The position numbers were made by a program, and so were the translations under genes. Positions 51,626 through 60,679 of a stretch of 64,000 bases of DNA are shown here, one piece after another (positions within the stretch are counted from its first letter, which is position 1; each line of letters starts with the position of its first letter). The stretch is from Erythrobacter sp. KY5. Lineage in GTDB: Bacteria > Pseudomonadota > Alphaproteobacteria > Sphingomonadales > Sphingomonadaceae. Below the pieces are notes generated by a model, which worked only from the letters and a program-made list of their open reading frames with translations, was not told where the DNA came from and made no database searches. The stretch is taken from positions 2,897,001 to 2,961,000 of the forward strand of contig NZ_CP021912.1 in NCBI RefSeq assembly GCF_003264115.1, written 5' to 3'.

Positions 51626-52429
51626 ATGAAAAACTTATCCTGGCATTCGAAGCTCGTCCTCGCCCTGATCGTGTTTTTGCCGGTCTACTTCGTGATCGCC
51701 GCGCTCGGCACAAAGGTTGGCCTGTGGAGTTGGGTGACGGGTCTTGTCAGCATGACGTTCACCGCCGGTCCGATCCTTCTGGGAATTGTCGCCGCGATCG
51801 CGCTAATTTCTCTCATCATCGGCCTTGTGAAAAAACCGCGCAGCAAGGTGACAATCGGCATCGCACTGGTCGGCGTTGTGCTGCCAGCCTTGATGTTTAC
51901 CGGCTTCATGTCAGCGCGTTCGACCGCGGGCGAAAATCCGATCCACGATGTAGCGACCGACACAGCCGATCCCCCGCTATTTTCAGCCGAAACCTTGGCT
52001 GCGCGAGAGGAGAGCGGCGCTAATCCTCTGAGCGATTATCAGACGCCGCTTGGCGAGATCGAAATGTATGCGAGCAGCCCGCCCGAACTCGCTATCAAGA
52101 GCCATGCGCAGATCATCAACGATACCTATGCGCGTTTGTCGCCACTCCCGCTAGGCGGGGCGAGCAAGGCCGATGCAGTTGCTGCGGTGGCCGCAGCCAT
52201 GGGCAATATGGGCTTCGTCGACATTCGCACTGATGTCGAAGCTGGCCGGGTCGAAGGCGTCGCCGAGACATTCTGGTACGGGTTCAAGGACGACGTCGTC
52301 GCACGCGTCGGCGATGAGGAAATTGATTTCCGTTCTGTCAGCCGTGTGGGCCGCAGCGATCTTGGCGCAAACGCAAAACGCATCGAGGAACTGCGCAACC
52401 GCGTCGCCGACCAGATTGGTCAGCGCTAA
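51626..52429 (+). CDS. DUF1499 family membrane protein
   Basis: 267-residue protein with three N-terminal membrane segments (LVLALIVFLPVYFVIAAL, LVSMTFTAGPILLGIVAAIALISLIIGLV, VTIGIALVGVVLPALMFTGF) and a C-terminal DUF1499 domain recognisable from GFVDIRTDVEAGRVEGVAETFWYGFKDDVVARV and IDFRSVSRVGRSDLGANAKRI. The function of this family is unknown. The start at 51626 is chosen because the membrane segment follows directly; an ATG at 51605 is possible. Confidence 0.82.
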   Translation: MKNLSWHSKLVLALIVFLPVYFVIAALGTKVGLWSWVTGLVSMTFTAGPILLGIVAAIALISLIIGLVKKPRSKVTIGIALVGVVLPALMFTGFMSARSTAGENPIHDVATDTADPPLFSAETLAAREESGANPLSDYQTPLGEIEMYASSPPELAIKSHAQIINDTYARLSPLPLGGASKADAVAAVAAAMGNMGFVDIRTDVEAGRVEGVAETFWYGFKDDVVARVGDEEIDFRSVSRVGRSDLGANAKRIEELRNRVADQIGQR

Positions 52430-52436
52430 ACCCGGT

Positions 52437-53039
52437 TCATCGAAACTGTGAGGCAGCCATTGCGCTGCGCTGAAAGACCGTGAGCACGCATAAAGCGGCA
52501 TAGCCATATGCCAATACCCCGAACCAAGCGGGGAAGAGGCACATGGCGATAAACACTGCGATGGTCTCCGTCCCTTCGGCGAGGCCCGTTGAGTAGAAAA
52601 AGCTCTTCTTGCCGTGTGCCGTCGTTTCCTCACCGCGTTCGGCGGCGATGACGGCAAAGGCGAGGAAGCTTACTCCGGTGAGGACGAAACTCGCGACCAG
52701 AACCAGCGCTGGAAGCGTGTTCTGCGAAGCCATGACGCCGAAACCGAGCGGGATCGACACGTAGAACGCAAAGTCGGCCACGATGTCGAAATAACCGCCC
52801 AGCGAAGTTGGCGCGGTGGCGCGAGCAACTGCACCGTCAAGGCCGTCCAGCACCCGGTTGCCGATCACGAGCGCCAAACCAAGAAGCAATTCGCCCGAGG
52901 CAATCGCGAATGCTCCGCCAAGTCCTATCGCAAGACCGGCGAATGTGAGCATGTTGGCGGTTATGCCCATACGCGCCAGCAACCGTCCCACCCGGTTGAG
53001 CGGTGGGTCGATCAAGGGGCGCAGCTTTGCATCAAGCAT
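52437..53039 (-). CDS. CDP-alcohol phosphatidyltransferase family protein
   Basis: 200-residue integral membrane enzyme of phospholipid synthesis. The catalytic motif DG-x2-AR-x8-G-x3-D-x3-D is present in LDGAVARATAPTSLGGYFDIVADF. It transfers a phosphatidyl group from a CDP-linked lipid to an alcohol; phosphatidylglycerophosphate or similar is possible, but the acceptor cannot be read here. It starts 4 bp after the nucleoside transporter on the same strand, so it is co-transcribed with it. Confidence 0.85.
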   Translation of the reverse strand: MLDAKLRPLIDPPLNRVGRLLARMGITANMLTFAGLAIGLGGAFAIASGELLLGLALVIGNRVLDGLDGAVARATAPTSLGGYFDIVADFAFYVSIPLGFGVMASQNTLPALVLVASFVLTGVSFLAFAVIAAERGEETTAHGKKSFFYSTGLAEGTETIAVFIAMCLFPAWFGVLAYGYAALCVLTVFQRSAMAASQFR

Positions 53040-53043
53040 CGCG

Positions 53044-54321
53044 TCAGGCCCCGAATGTCACTAGACCGATCCACGCGCCTGTCATGGCTGTGGCAATGTT
53101 TCCGGCGATCCAGCTTTTCATGCCGAGCCCAGCCGTCTCCGCACGGCGCTCAGGACACAAGGTTCCGATGGTCGAGACAAGTAAGCCCACGCTCGCGAGG
53201 TTGGCGACCCCGCACAAGGCGTATGTCACAATCAGCAGGCTGCGTTCTCCAAAGGTGTCTGCGGGCAAGGCTGCGAGTTCGAGATAGGCGACATATTCGT
53301 TGAGGATCGCCTTGGTTCCCATCAGACCGCCCGCGGCCTGCGCTTCGGCCCATGGTATGCCGATGAGCCACATGAAAGGCGCAAACAGCCATCCGAACAG
53401 GCGCTTCAGCGTGATCGGTTCATCTCCGACCAGCGGCAGCAGTGCGAGAACCTGATCGGTGAGCGATACAAGCGCGAAAATCACGATGATGACCGCGATG
53501 ACTGCAAGGAACAGCTGCATCCCGTCCATCGTGCCCTTCACGATAGCGTCGATCGAGCTTTCATACTTGAGGCCCGGCTCATCCTCATCGGCTTCGGTTG
53601 CCGCGTCGTCCTCGCGCCCCGGCACCATCAGCTTTGCGATCAGCAGCGCAGCGGGCAGTGAAACCAGCGAGGCCGAGATCATGTGTCCAACCGCATCCGG
53701 CACTGTCTGACGAAGGGTCGTTGCGTAAAGGATCAGGATCGCTCCGGAAATGGTGGCCATGGCGAGCACCATGATCTGGAACAGCTCTGCCCGACTGACT
53801 TTCGAGAAATAGGCCCGCACCGCGAGCGGGCTTTCCACCACCCCCAGAAACATGTTTGCCCCGCCCGACAGGCCAACCACCCCGCTCACTCCCAGACTGC
53901 GTCTGAGCAGGAACGAGAGTCCGTTCACCAGCCAGCGCAGCACGCCCCAATGCCACAGAAGCGCCGCAAGCGCGGAGAACACAATTACGAGCGGCAGAAT
54001 CTGGAAAGCGACGATGAGCGGCGGCTGTGCACCTTCCTTCAGCTCGAACGGAAGGTCAGCCCCACCGAGATAGCCGAACATGTAGGACGATCCGGCAAGG
54101 GTCGCCCGCTCGATCGCCGCCACGCCCTGATTGGCAAGCGTCACGACATCCCAGACAAACGGCACCCGCACGATCAGCAGCGCGAGCGCTGCCTGAAGAC
54201 CGAGCGCCCCGATAATCCAGCGCCAGCCAGGCCGATTGCCGCGGTCTTCGCTGAAGGCCCAGGCGAGTGCAAGCAGCACCGCGATGCCGATGATTCCGCG
54301 AAACTGATCGAAATATTCCAA
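53044..54321 (-). CDS. Concentrative nucleoside transporter (NupC type)
   Basis: 425-residue inner-membrane protein with about ten helices, of the CNT family. The nucleoside/Na+-binding regions are visible as VGLSGGANMFLGVVESPLAVRAYFSKVSRAELFQIMVLAMATISG and LMGTKAILNEYVAYLELA with CGVANLASVG. It imports nucleosides with H+ or Na+. A downstream phosphatidyltransferase gene follows at 4 bp. Confidence 0.9.
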   Translation of the reverse strand: MEYFDQFRGIIGIAVLLALAWAFSEDRGNRPGWRWIIGALGLQAALALLIVRVPFVWDVVTLANQGVAAIERATLAGSSYMFGYLGGADLPFELKEGAQPPLIVAFQILPLVIVFSALAALLWHWGVLRWLVNGLSFLLRRSLGVSGVVGLSGGANMFLGVVESPLAVRAYFSKVSRAELFQIMVLAMATISGAILILYATTLRQTVPDAVGHMISASLVSLPAALLIAKLMVPGREDDAATEADEDEPGLKYESSIDAIVKGTMDGMQLFLAVIAVIIVIFALVSLTDQVLALLPLVGDEPITLKRLFGWLFAPFMWLIGIPWAEAQAAGGLMGTKAILNEYVAYLELAALPADTFGERSLLIVTYALCGVANLASVGLLVSTIGTLCPERRAETAGLGMKSWIAGNIATAMTGAWIGLVTFGA

Positions 54322-54359
54322 GAAGCGATCCCCTCGAGCGCTGCCTCTCTAGGCTTGCA

Positions 54360-56498
54360 TCACCCGCGCCGCCAGTCGTGATACTTCTCAACCCATTTGA
54401 GCAAGGCTTCGGGCTTGTTCGCTTTCTTCCAGTTGCCAGCGGCAAATTTGTTTGCCTCTGCCATGGTCGGATAGGGGTGTATCGTACCGAGGATCTTGTT
54501 GAGGCCCAGCTTGTGTTTCATCGCCAGCGTGTATTCGGCGAGCAACTCTCCTGCATGGCTTCCCACGATGGTCGCGCCCAGGATTGTATCCTTGCCCGGC
54601 GGCGTGAGGACTTTGACGAAGCCTTTCGTCTCGCTTTCGGCGATGGCCCGGTCAAGATCGTCAAGGCCATAGGTCGTGACCTCGAACTCGACGCCCTGTT
54701 CGCGAGCCTCTGTTTCGTTGAGGCCGACGCGGGCGATCTCGGGATCGGTGAAGGTCACTGCCGGGATCACTCGATAATCGGCCTTGAACTTCCTGAACTG
54801 GCCGAACAGCGCATTGACGCTTGCATACCACGCCTGATGGCTTGCCGTGTGCGTGAATTGATACGGCCCGGCGACGTCGCCGGCTGCGAAGATGTTCGGG
54901 TACTTGGTCGCCAGAAATTCATCGGTGCTCACCGTCTTATCGGTGTCGACGCCAAGTTTTTCCAATCCGAAGCCTTTAAGACGCGCCTTGCGCCCGACCG
55001 CGAGGATCAACGCATCGTATGGGATTTCAACCTCGCCATTCGGACCTTTCGCGGTAAGCACCTTGTCGGCAAGGCGGACGGCCTCGTGCGAGGTAAGCAC
55101 CTCGACGCCTGCCGCCTTGAGCGAAGCCTCGGCAATTTCGGCCACGTCTTCATCTTCGCGGCCCAGCAAATGGTCGCCCATCTCAACCTGAGTGACGTTC
55201 GATCCAAGCCGGGCGAGAGCCTGGCTGATCTCACAACCGATCGGACCGCCGCCGAGCACCGCAACGCGCGCAGGCGCCTCGTCCATTTGCGAGAACGCAT
55301 CCCACATTGTCTCACTGGTGAGATAGCCTGAATTTTCAACGCCTTCGATAGGCGGGACAACCGGCTCGGCGCCGCTGGCGATTACGATACTGCGGGCGGT
55401 GAGGCGCTGCGTGCCCCCGTCATTCAGCGCAATCTCTACGGTCCATGGGTCGATGATGATCGCATATCCCTTGACCACATCGACGCCCAGACCTTCGTAG
55501 CGTTCGACGCTGTCATGCGGCTCGATCGTCTTGATGATGTCCATGACGCGGGTCATCGTCTTGCGGAAAGGCACTTCGGGTTTGACGGGCGTGATGCCGT
55601 AGCGGTCCGCATGCTGCATCGTGGCAGCGACCTTGGCGCTTTTGATCAGGGCCTTGGACGGCACACAGCCGGTGTTGAGACAATCGCCGCCCATCTCGTT
55701 TGCCTCGACAAGCGTGACCTTCGCCTTGACGGTCGCCGCGATATAGGCGCTGACGAGGCCAGCCGAACCTGCGCCAATAACAACCATATTGCGGTCGAAC
55801 GTCTTGGGCTTGGAATAGCCAGCATAGACCTTGCGCCGCTTGATCAATGCGATGATACCCTTGGCGATCCAGGGCACGATGCCAAGCAGGACGAAAGAGC
55901 CGATCACCCCCGGCGAAGCGATGCCCGAAAGACTGTCGATCTGCGCCAGCTGCGTGCCTGCATTGACGTAAACGATTGTGCCCAGCAGCATCCCCAATTG
56001 GCTCACCCAAGCGAAGGTCCAGGTCTTGATCCGGGTAAGCCCCATGACGAGATTCACCACGAAGAACGGGAACAGCGGGATCATGCGGATGGTGAAAAGA
56101 TAGAACGCACCATCGCGCTCCAGCCCGCTGTTGATTGCCTTCAGTCGCTCACCGAACTTGCTCTCGATCGTGTCGCGCAGGACATAGCGCGACGACAGGA
56201 AGGCAAGCGTTGCGCCAAGGGTGGAGGCGAAAGAAACCAGCATCGTACCCGCCACCAGTCCGAAGAGCGCGCCTGCTGCCAGCGTCATGATTGCTGCGCC
56301 CGGCAAGGAGGCAGCCGTGACAGCGACATAGGCTGCGAAGAACACGCCGAGCACTAGTGCGGGGTTGTCGTCGTAAAATGCGATCGCCTCGCCCGAGACC
56401 TGCTTGATACCCTCCAGCGTGAGGTACGAACCGAGGTCGAAGATGAAATAGGCGGCGATGAGCGCAGCCAGCGCGGCAAGAATGATGATCTTCTTCAT
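54360..56498 (-). CDS. TVP38/TMEM64-disulfide oxidoreductase fusion protein
   Basis: 712-residue two-domain protein. Residues about 1-220 form a TVP38/TMEM64 (DedA-like, SNARE-associated) membrane domain with AAYVAVTAASLPGAAIMTLAAGALFG and IRMIPLFPFFVVNLVMG. From about 235 it is a flavoprotein disulfide reductase: FAD fold VVIGAGSAGLVSAYIAA, redox-active pair GGDCLNTGCVPSK, NAD fold VAVLGGGPIGCEISQALARLGS, and C-terminal interface HPYPTMAEANKFA. It resembles mercuric/dihydrolipoamide-type reductases tied to the membrane; the substrate is not known and no mer genes are near. Confidence 0.88.
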   Translation of the reverse strand: MKKIIILAALAALIAAYFIFDLGSYLTLEGIKQVSGEAIAFYDDNPALVLGVFFAAYVAVTAASLPGAAIMTLAAGALFGLVAGTMLVSFASTLGATLAFLSSRYVLRDTIESKFGERLKAINSGLERDGAFYLFTIRMIPLFPFFVVNLVMGLTRIKTWTFAWVSQLGMLLGTIVYVNAGTQLAQIDSLSGIASPGVIGSFVLLGIVPWIAKGIIALIKRRKVYAGYSKPKTFDRNMVVIGAGSAGLVSAYIAATVKAKVTLVEANEMGGDCLNTGCVPSKALIKSAKVAATMQHADRYGITPVKPEVPFRKTMTRVMDIIKTIEPHDSVERYEGLGVDVVKGYAIIIDPWTVEIALNDGGTQRLTARSIVIASGAEPVVPPIEGVENSGYLTSETMWDAFSQMDEAPARVAVLGGGPIGCEISQALARLGSNVTQVEMGDHLLGREDEDVAEIAEASLKAAGVEVLTSHEAVRLADKVLTAKGPNGEVEIPYDALILAVGRKARLKGFGLEKLGVDTDKTVSTDEFLATKYPNIFAAGDVAGPYQFTHTASHQAWYASVNALFGQFRKFKADYRVIPAVTFTDPEIARVGLNETEAREQGVEFEVTTYGLDDLDRAIAESETKGFVKVLTPPGKDTILGATIVGSHAGELLAEYTLAMKHKLGLNKILGTIHPYPTMAEANKFAAGNWKKANKPEALLKWVEKYHDWRRG

Positions 56499-56552
56499 GG
56501 GTGCCCCTTTGTACGACCCTTCTTCGCGCCGGTCGGCCAGTTTGTTACGCCT

Positions 56553-57680
56553 CTAGCCCGATCCGCCTGCAAGAACAGCGTATTTCCTTAGCCAGCGCAT
56601 ATCGATGAAGTGCTTGAGCCGCGAAACCCAGCGCCCCTTTGCACAAAGCGGTCCGTAACTCGCAATGGCGCGGCCATCCCCGGTCGACATCAGGTAGAGG
56701 TTGCTCCAGCGCGGCCGATAGGTGTCGCGCGGCTCCTGCCCTGCCATGACTGCGCGCAGGTTCGCGGCAAGCACTGGGCCGGCGAACACCGCGTGCACGC
56801 CTGAATGTGGCACGTTGCGATCCTGCCGGGACGCGACGTCGCCGACGGCAAATATGTGAGCGTGGGATGTTGAGCGCTGGTGCCGGTCAACCGCTGCGAA
56901 CCCGGCCTCGTCCGTGGCGAGTCCGCTTTCTTTCACCCAATCGGGCGCGCCGCTGCCAAGCGCAGCTATAATCGTGTCGACCGGCTCCAATGAGGTTCGC
57001 CCGGCATACAGCCCACCCGCGGTGATATGCGCGTCTTGCTTCATGAGGCTGATCAACTGTTTTGAGAGTTGCTTCTCGACGGCCTTTCTGACCGATTTCG
57101 AAAAGTCAGGGAGCAATCCGGCTTCGCCCGATACGAGGATCACGTCCGGACCCCGCTCATCCGCTGAGCGATTGCGAAGTGCAAAGGCCAGTTCCACCCC
57201 GCCAGCCCCTCCGCCAATGACGGCTATTCTTCGTGACGGACCCAAAGTGTCGATCCGCTCAACGAAGTTTTGAATTGGTCGGACATCGACGAGACGCGGA
57301 TCCTCGCCCAGAACATCGCGCGCCTGGCCGACACCGCCGGTGTCCAGCGAGGCGATATCGAACTCGATCCGCTCTCCGGTGTCGGTTTCGACCATGCGGG
57401 CATCGGGTTCGATCCGGCTGCACCGTCCCTCATGAAAGGTCGCACCTGCGCGCCGCGCCAATCCGGCCACATCGACCAAACCTTCGTCACGGGCATAATG
57501 GCCCGAAATCCAGCCGGGGACCGTTCCTGAATAGCGCAGATGGCTCGAAGGAGTGAGGATCGTTGCGCGATCGCATGGCAGCCCATTCCGGATCCAGTCG
57601 GCCAGCACCGCCACATGCGCGTGCCCTCCTCCTATCAGCAGCAGATGCTCCGGTTGGCGACGGGTAACAGGGTCCTTCAT
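56553..57680 (-). CDS. NAD(P)/FAD-dependent oxidoreductase (NDH-2/SelD-N-terminal type)
   Basis: 375-residue flavoprotein. The FAD fold is LLLIGGGHAHVAVLADW, the NAD fold is IAVIGGGAGGVELAFALR, and IFAVGDVASR is the second FAD contact. RYSGTVPGWISGHY resembles the FAD domain that some proteins carry in front of selenophosphate synthetase, but no such domain is fused here. It also resembles type-II NADH and sulfide-quinone reductases. The start at 57680 is chosen because the earlier codons do not match. Substrate unknown. Confidence 0.8.
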   Translation of the reverse strand: MKDPVTRRQPEHLLLIGGGHAHVAVLADWIRNGLPCDRATILTPSSHLRYSGTVPGWISGHYARDEGLVDVAGLARRAGATFHEGRCSRIEPDARMVETDTGERIEFDIASLDTGGVGQARDVLGEDPRLVDVRPIQNFVERIDTLGPSRRIAVIGGGAGGVELAFALRNRSADERGPDVILVSGEAGLLPDFSKSVRKAVEKQLSKQLISLMKQDAHITAGGLYAGRTSLEPVDTIIAALGSGAPDWVKESGLATDEAGFAAVDRHQRSTSHAHIFAVGDVASRQDRNVPHSGVHAVFAGPVLAANLRAVMAGQEPRDTYRPRWSNLYLMSTGDGRAIASYGPLCAKGRWVSRLKHFIDMRWLRKYAVLAGGSG

Positions 57681-57845
57681 CGTGCAACGCCATTCCTGAT
57701 TGCGCCTGCCGTGTCGAGCGCGAGCGCCTCTCAGCCAACGATTTTGCAAAAAATACAGCATTAAGCGCATTTCCTTGCTTTGACCGTGCGCTCTCTTGCA
57801 TCTAAGGCGTTCTTCAATGCACTGGCCTGGTGGCCCGCTTCACTT

Positions 57846-57870
57846 GGACCGTTAAGGGATCATCCGGTCC
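57846..57870. repeat. Inverted repeat upstream of the ABC export operon
   Basis: GGACCG (57846-57851) and CGGTCC (57865-57870) are perfect arms around 13 nt, 54 bp before the ABC gene in a 244-bp gap (57681-57924) with no other gene. It may be a regulatory site. Confidence 0.3.
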
Positions 57871-57924
57871 CGGTAAGCGTTGATGCAGAAATCGACACAA
57901 GGCTGACTGGACAGGACAGCATAG

Positions 57925-59634
57925 ATGGCCCTCGAGACCCCTACTCACGGCTCGAAAATTTCGCTGGTCACGTTTTTCCGGCACTTCTTCGCAATTTTGC
58001 GGCCCGAAGCCAGTTTCTACTGGCTGGCCATTGTCTACGGCGTGGGCATAAGCCTGCTTTCGCTGGCAACGCCGATCTCGGTGCAGATGCTCGTCAACAC
58101 GGTCGCGAACACCGCGCTTACCGCGCCTTTGGTGGTTCTATCGCTGACCTTGTTTGGCCTCCTGATCCTGTTCGGCCTGCTCTATGCGCTGCGCATTCAC
58201 CTGATGGAGCTTTTTCGGAGGCGTTTTTACGCTCGGATGGTTGCGGAGATTTCGCTGATTGCGGTCTATGCGCAGGACCCGTTCTTCTCCGATCGCAAGT
58301 CATCAGCGCTGTTCAACCGTTATTTCGACGTCGTGAACGTGCAAAAATCGCTGCCTGTGCTGTTCATCGGCGGCTTTTCAGTCGTGCTTCAGGTGGCAGT
58401 CGGTTTCGTTCTGGTCTCGCTCTATCACCCGCTGTTCCTTGTTTTCACGCTGGTTATGTCGGCGCTGATCTGGGTGATCTGGCTGATCTGGGGAGCAAAG
58501 GCGATCCGAACCGGCATCGACCTTAGCCACGCGAAGCACGAAACCGCCAACTGGCTCGAGACGGTCGGCGGGTCGAACGGCTTTTTCAAGTCAGAGCGCC
58601 GGGTCGACTATGCCCTCGACCGGACGGACGAATATACGCACGCTTACCTCGAACAACACAAACGCCACTTTCGCCAGCATTTCGCGCAGACGCTGGCGTT
58701 CCTGTTGCTCTATGCTGCAGCGAGCGCCGCGCTGCTCGGCCTTGGCGGATGGCTCGTCATTCAGGGTCAATTGACGCTCGGCCAGCTTGTCGCGGCGGAG
58801 CTTGTGTTGTCCGTGGCATTCTTCGGAGTGGCGCAGCTGGGCACATACCTCACCTATTTCTACGACCTTTGCGCCGCAGTTGAGGAGCTGTCGCTCTTTT
58901 ACGATGTCGAGCAGGAGCAACCCTCTTCGCAGGACCCCGTCGATATCAGCGACCACACGCTGGTCTTCACCGGTGTGAAGGCGCGCGCGCGCAGTGACGA
59001 GGTTAAGTTCGACCTCGAAATTCCGAGCGGCGCGATCATCATGGCGGCAACGCGACACCATGGCATCCAGCGATTGTTCACCAACCTTCTCAAGATGCAC
59101 GTGCGCCCCGAGACAGGCTTCCTGACCATAGGCGGCACCGATTTCAGGGACATCGAGGGATACAATCTCAGGAAAGACGTCCATGTCCTTGAGCGCGCGA
59201 CTTTCGTTGGCATGACAATCCGCGAGTACCTTGCCTTGTCCTGCCCCGACGCCGCGAGCCAGCGCATGGTCAAGGCGCTTGAAACCGTCGGGCTGATCGA
59301 CACGATGTCAAAGCTCGACAAAGGGCTCGACACGCCCATCGCTTACACGGGGCACCCCCTCTCAGCGGTCGAGGTGCAGCAATTGAAACTTGCCAATGCG
59401 CTGCTCGAACAGCCGCGCATTCTGGTGCTGAGCCCGCTGTTCGACCTTGTCAGCGAACGGCATCTGGCAGCTGCAATTCGCGAACTGCGCGAACAGGCCT
59501 ATTCGACCGTGATCTACTTCTCGAACCGCGAGACCGATTTGGGCTTCGACAGGTTCCTGTATCTCGATGTCGACCAGCAGGGGTATTTCGAGGATTTCGA
59601 GCATTTCCATGATGTTGTGGGAGCATCACAATGA
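57925..59634 (+). CDS. ABC exporter-like protein with a degenerate ATPase domain
   Basis: 569-residue half-transporter layout: six membrane helices (about residues 15-315) as in type I exporters, then an ABC-like domain (about 345-565). All catalytic motifs are lost: the Walker A place reads MAATRHHGIQR (373-383) with no Lys, the signature is LSAVEVQQ instead of LSGGQ, Walker B is ILVLSPLFD without Asp-Glu, and the switch His is Asn534 (YFSNRE). The fold is otherwise intact. The stop overlaps the HlyD gene start by 4 bp, so it forms an operon with HlyD and TolC proteins. Confidence 0.85.
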   Translation: MALETPTHGSKISLVTFFRHFFAILRPEASFYWLAIVYGVGISLLSLATPISVQMLVNTVANTALTAPLVVLSLTLFGLLILFGLLYALRIHLMELFRRRFYARMVAEISLIAVYAQDPFFSDRKSSALFNRYFDVVNVQKSLPVLFIGGFSVVLQVAVGFVLVSLYHPLFLVFTLVMSALIWVIWLIWGAKAIRTGIDLSHAKHETANWLETVGGSNGFFKSERRVDYALDRTDEYTHAYLEQHKRHFRQHFAQTLAFLLLYAAASAALLGLGGWLVIQGQLTLGQLVAAELVLSVAFFGVAQLGTYLTYFYDLCAAVEELSLFYDVEQEQPSSQDPVDISDHTLVFTGVKARARSDEVKFDLEIPSGAIIMAATRHHGIQRLFTNLLKMHVRPETGFLTIGGTDFRDIEGYNLRKDVHVLERATFVGMTIREYLALSCPDAASQRMVKALETVGLIDTMSKLDKGLDTPIAYTGHPLSAVEVQQLKLANALLEQPRILVLSPLFDLVSERHLAAAIRELREQAYSTVIYFSNRETDLGFDRFLYLDVDQQGYFEDFEHFHDVVGASQ

Positions 59635-60677
59635 CCCTGCGCGCACTGCACATGAAGCATTTTACCGCGCTTCAGGGCGTGCGAACGCCGTACGTGTTCC
59701 GGACGATTTTCGTGACCGTTCTGATCGCCATCGTGCTCGCTGTCCTGTTCCTGATTTACGTACCCTGGGTGCAGACCACAGGAGGTCGCGGGACCGTAAC
59801 GACGCTCAATCCCAATGAGCGCCAGCAGGAAGTCAATGCGCTCGTCTCGGGCCGCATCGAGGAATGGTATGTTGGCGACGGCAGCCGGGTCCAGAGAGGC
59901 GATCCGATTGTTCGTATCGCCGATATCGACCCGCAATTGCTGCAAAGGCTCGAAGCTGAGCGCGGCCAGGTCGAAATCCAGTTGCAGACAGCCCGCAACG
60001 CGCTCGCAACGGCAGAGATTGACCTTCGGCGTATGCAGGAGTTGTTTCAGGCAGGTCTGTCGGCGCGCCGCGAATATGAGCAGGCTCAAATCCGGGTCGA
60101 GGAAATGCGCGGTAATGTGGCCGCTGCAGAAGCAAGCCTCGTCAGGACCGAGACGAACCTTGCCCGTCAGTCCGAACAGTTGATCACAGCCCCTCGCAAC
60201 GGCTTCATCCAGTCGATCAATGCGGGCGACGAAGCAACTTTCGTGAGCGCCGGGCAGGTCCTTGCAACCTTCGTTCCCGAAACGCAGACGCGGGTTGTGG
60301 AAGTGTTCGTCGATGGCCGCGATGTCGCTTTGGTCCAGACCGGAGAAGAGGCACGGATTGAATTCGAAGGCTGGCCCGCGGTGCAATTCAGCGGATGGCC
60401 ATCGGTAGCCATTGGCACCTTCCCGGGCATTGTCGAAACGGTCGATCAGGTCGCTCAAGCTGACGGGCGTTTTCGTGTGCTGATCAAGGAAGATCCCAAT
60501 GCCGAAGAAGGCTGGCCAGAAGACCGCTATGCCCGTATCGGGACCGTAGTGCGGGCGTGGATCCTTCTGGAAACCGTTCCTGTCGGTTATGAAATCTGGC
60601 GTCAGCTGAACAACTTCCCGCCCGAGCTTCCGCCGGTGAGTGCTGACGGCTCTACCAATGGGTCGCAGGGCAACTGA
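59631..60677 (+). CDS. HlyD-family periplasmic adaptor
   Basis: 348-residue membrane-fusion protein. One N-terminal membrane segment (VTVLIAIVLAVLFLIYVPWVQTTGG) is followed by a lipoyl-like domain (VNALVSGRIEEWYVGDGSRVQRGDPIVRIADID), a helical hairpin (about 110-185) and a second half with LITAPRNGFIQSINAGDEATFVSAGQVLATF. It links the inner-membrane ABC-like protein to the TolC-type channel encoded next. Confidence 0.9.
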   Translation: MTLRALHMKHFTALQGVRTPYVFRTIFVTVLIAIVLAVLFLIYVPWVQTTGGRGTVTTLNPNERQQEVNALVSGRIEEWYVGDGSRVQRGDPIVRIADIDPQLLQRLEAERGQVEIQLQTARNALATAEIDLRRMQELFQAGLSARREYEQAQIRVEEMRGNVAAAEASLVRTETNLARQSEQLITAPRNGFIQSINAGDEATFVSAGQVLATFVPETQTRVVEVFVDGRDVALVQTGEEARIEFEGWPAVQFSGWPSVAIGTFPGIVETVDQVAQADGRFRVLIKEDPNAEEGWPEDRYARIGTVVRAWILLETVPVGYEIWRQLNNFPPELPPVSADGSTNGSQGN

Positions 60678-60679
60678 TC

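Noticed and set aside
57780..58526. 248-codon ORF on the plus strand before and over the ABC gene
   Set aside because: Mostly out-of-frame reading of the ABC protein helices; no ribosome site and no recognisable domain.
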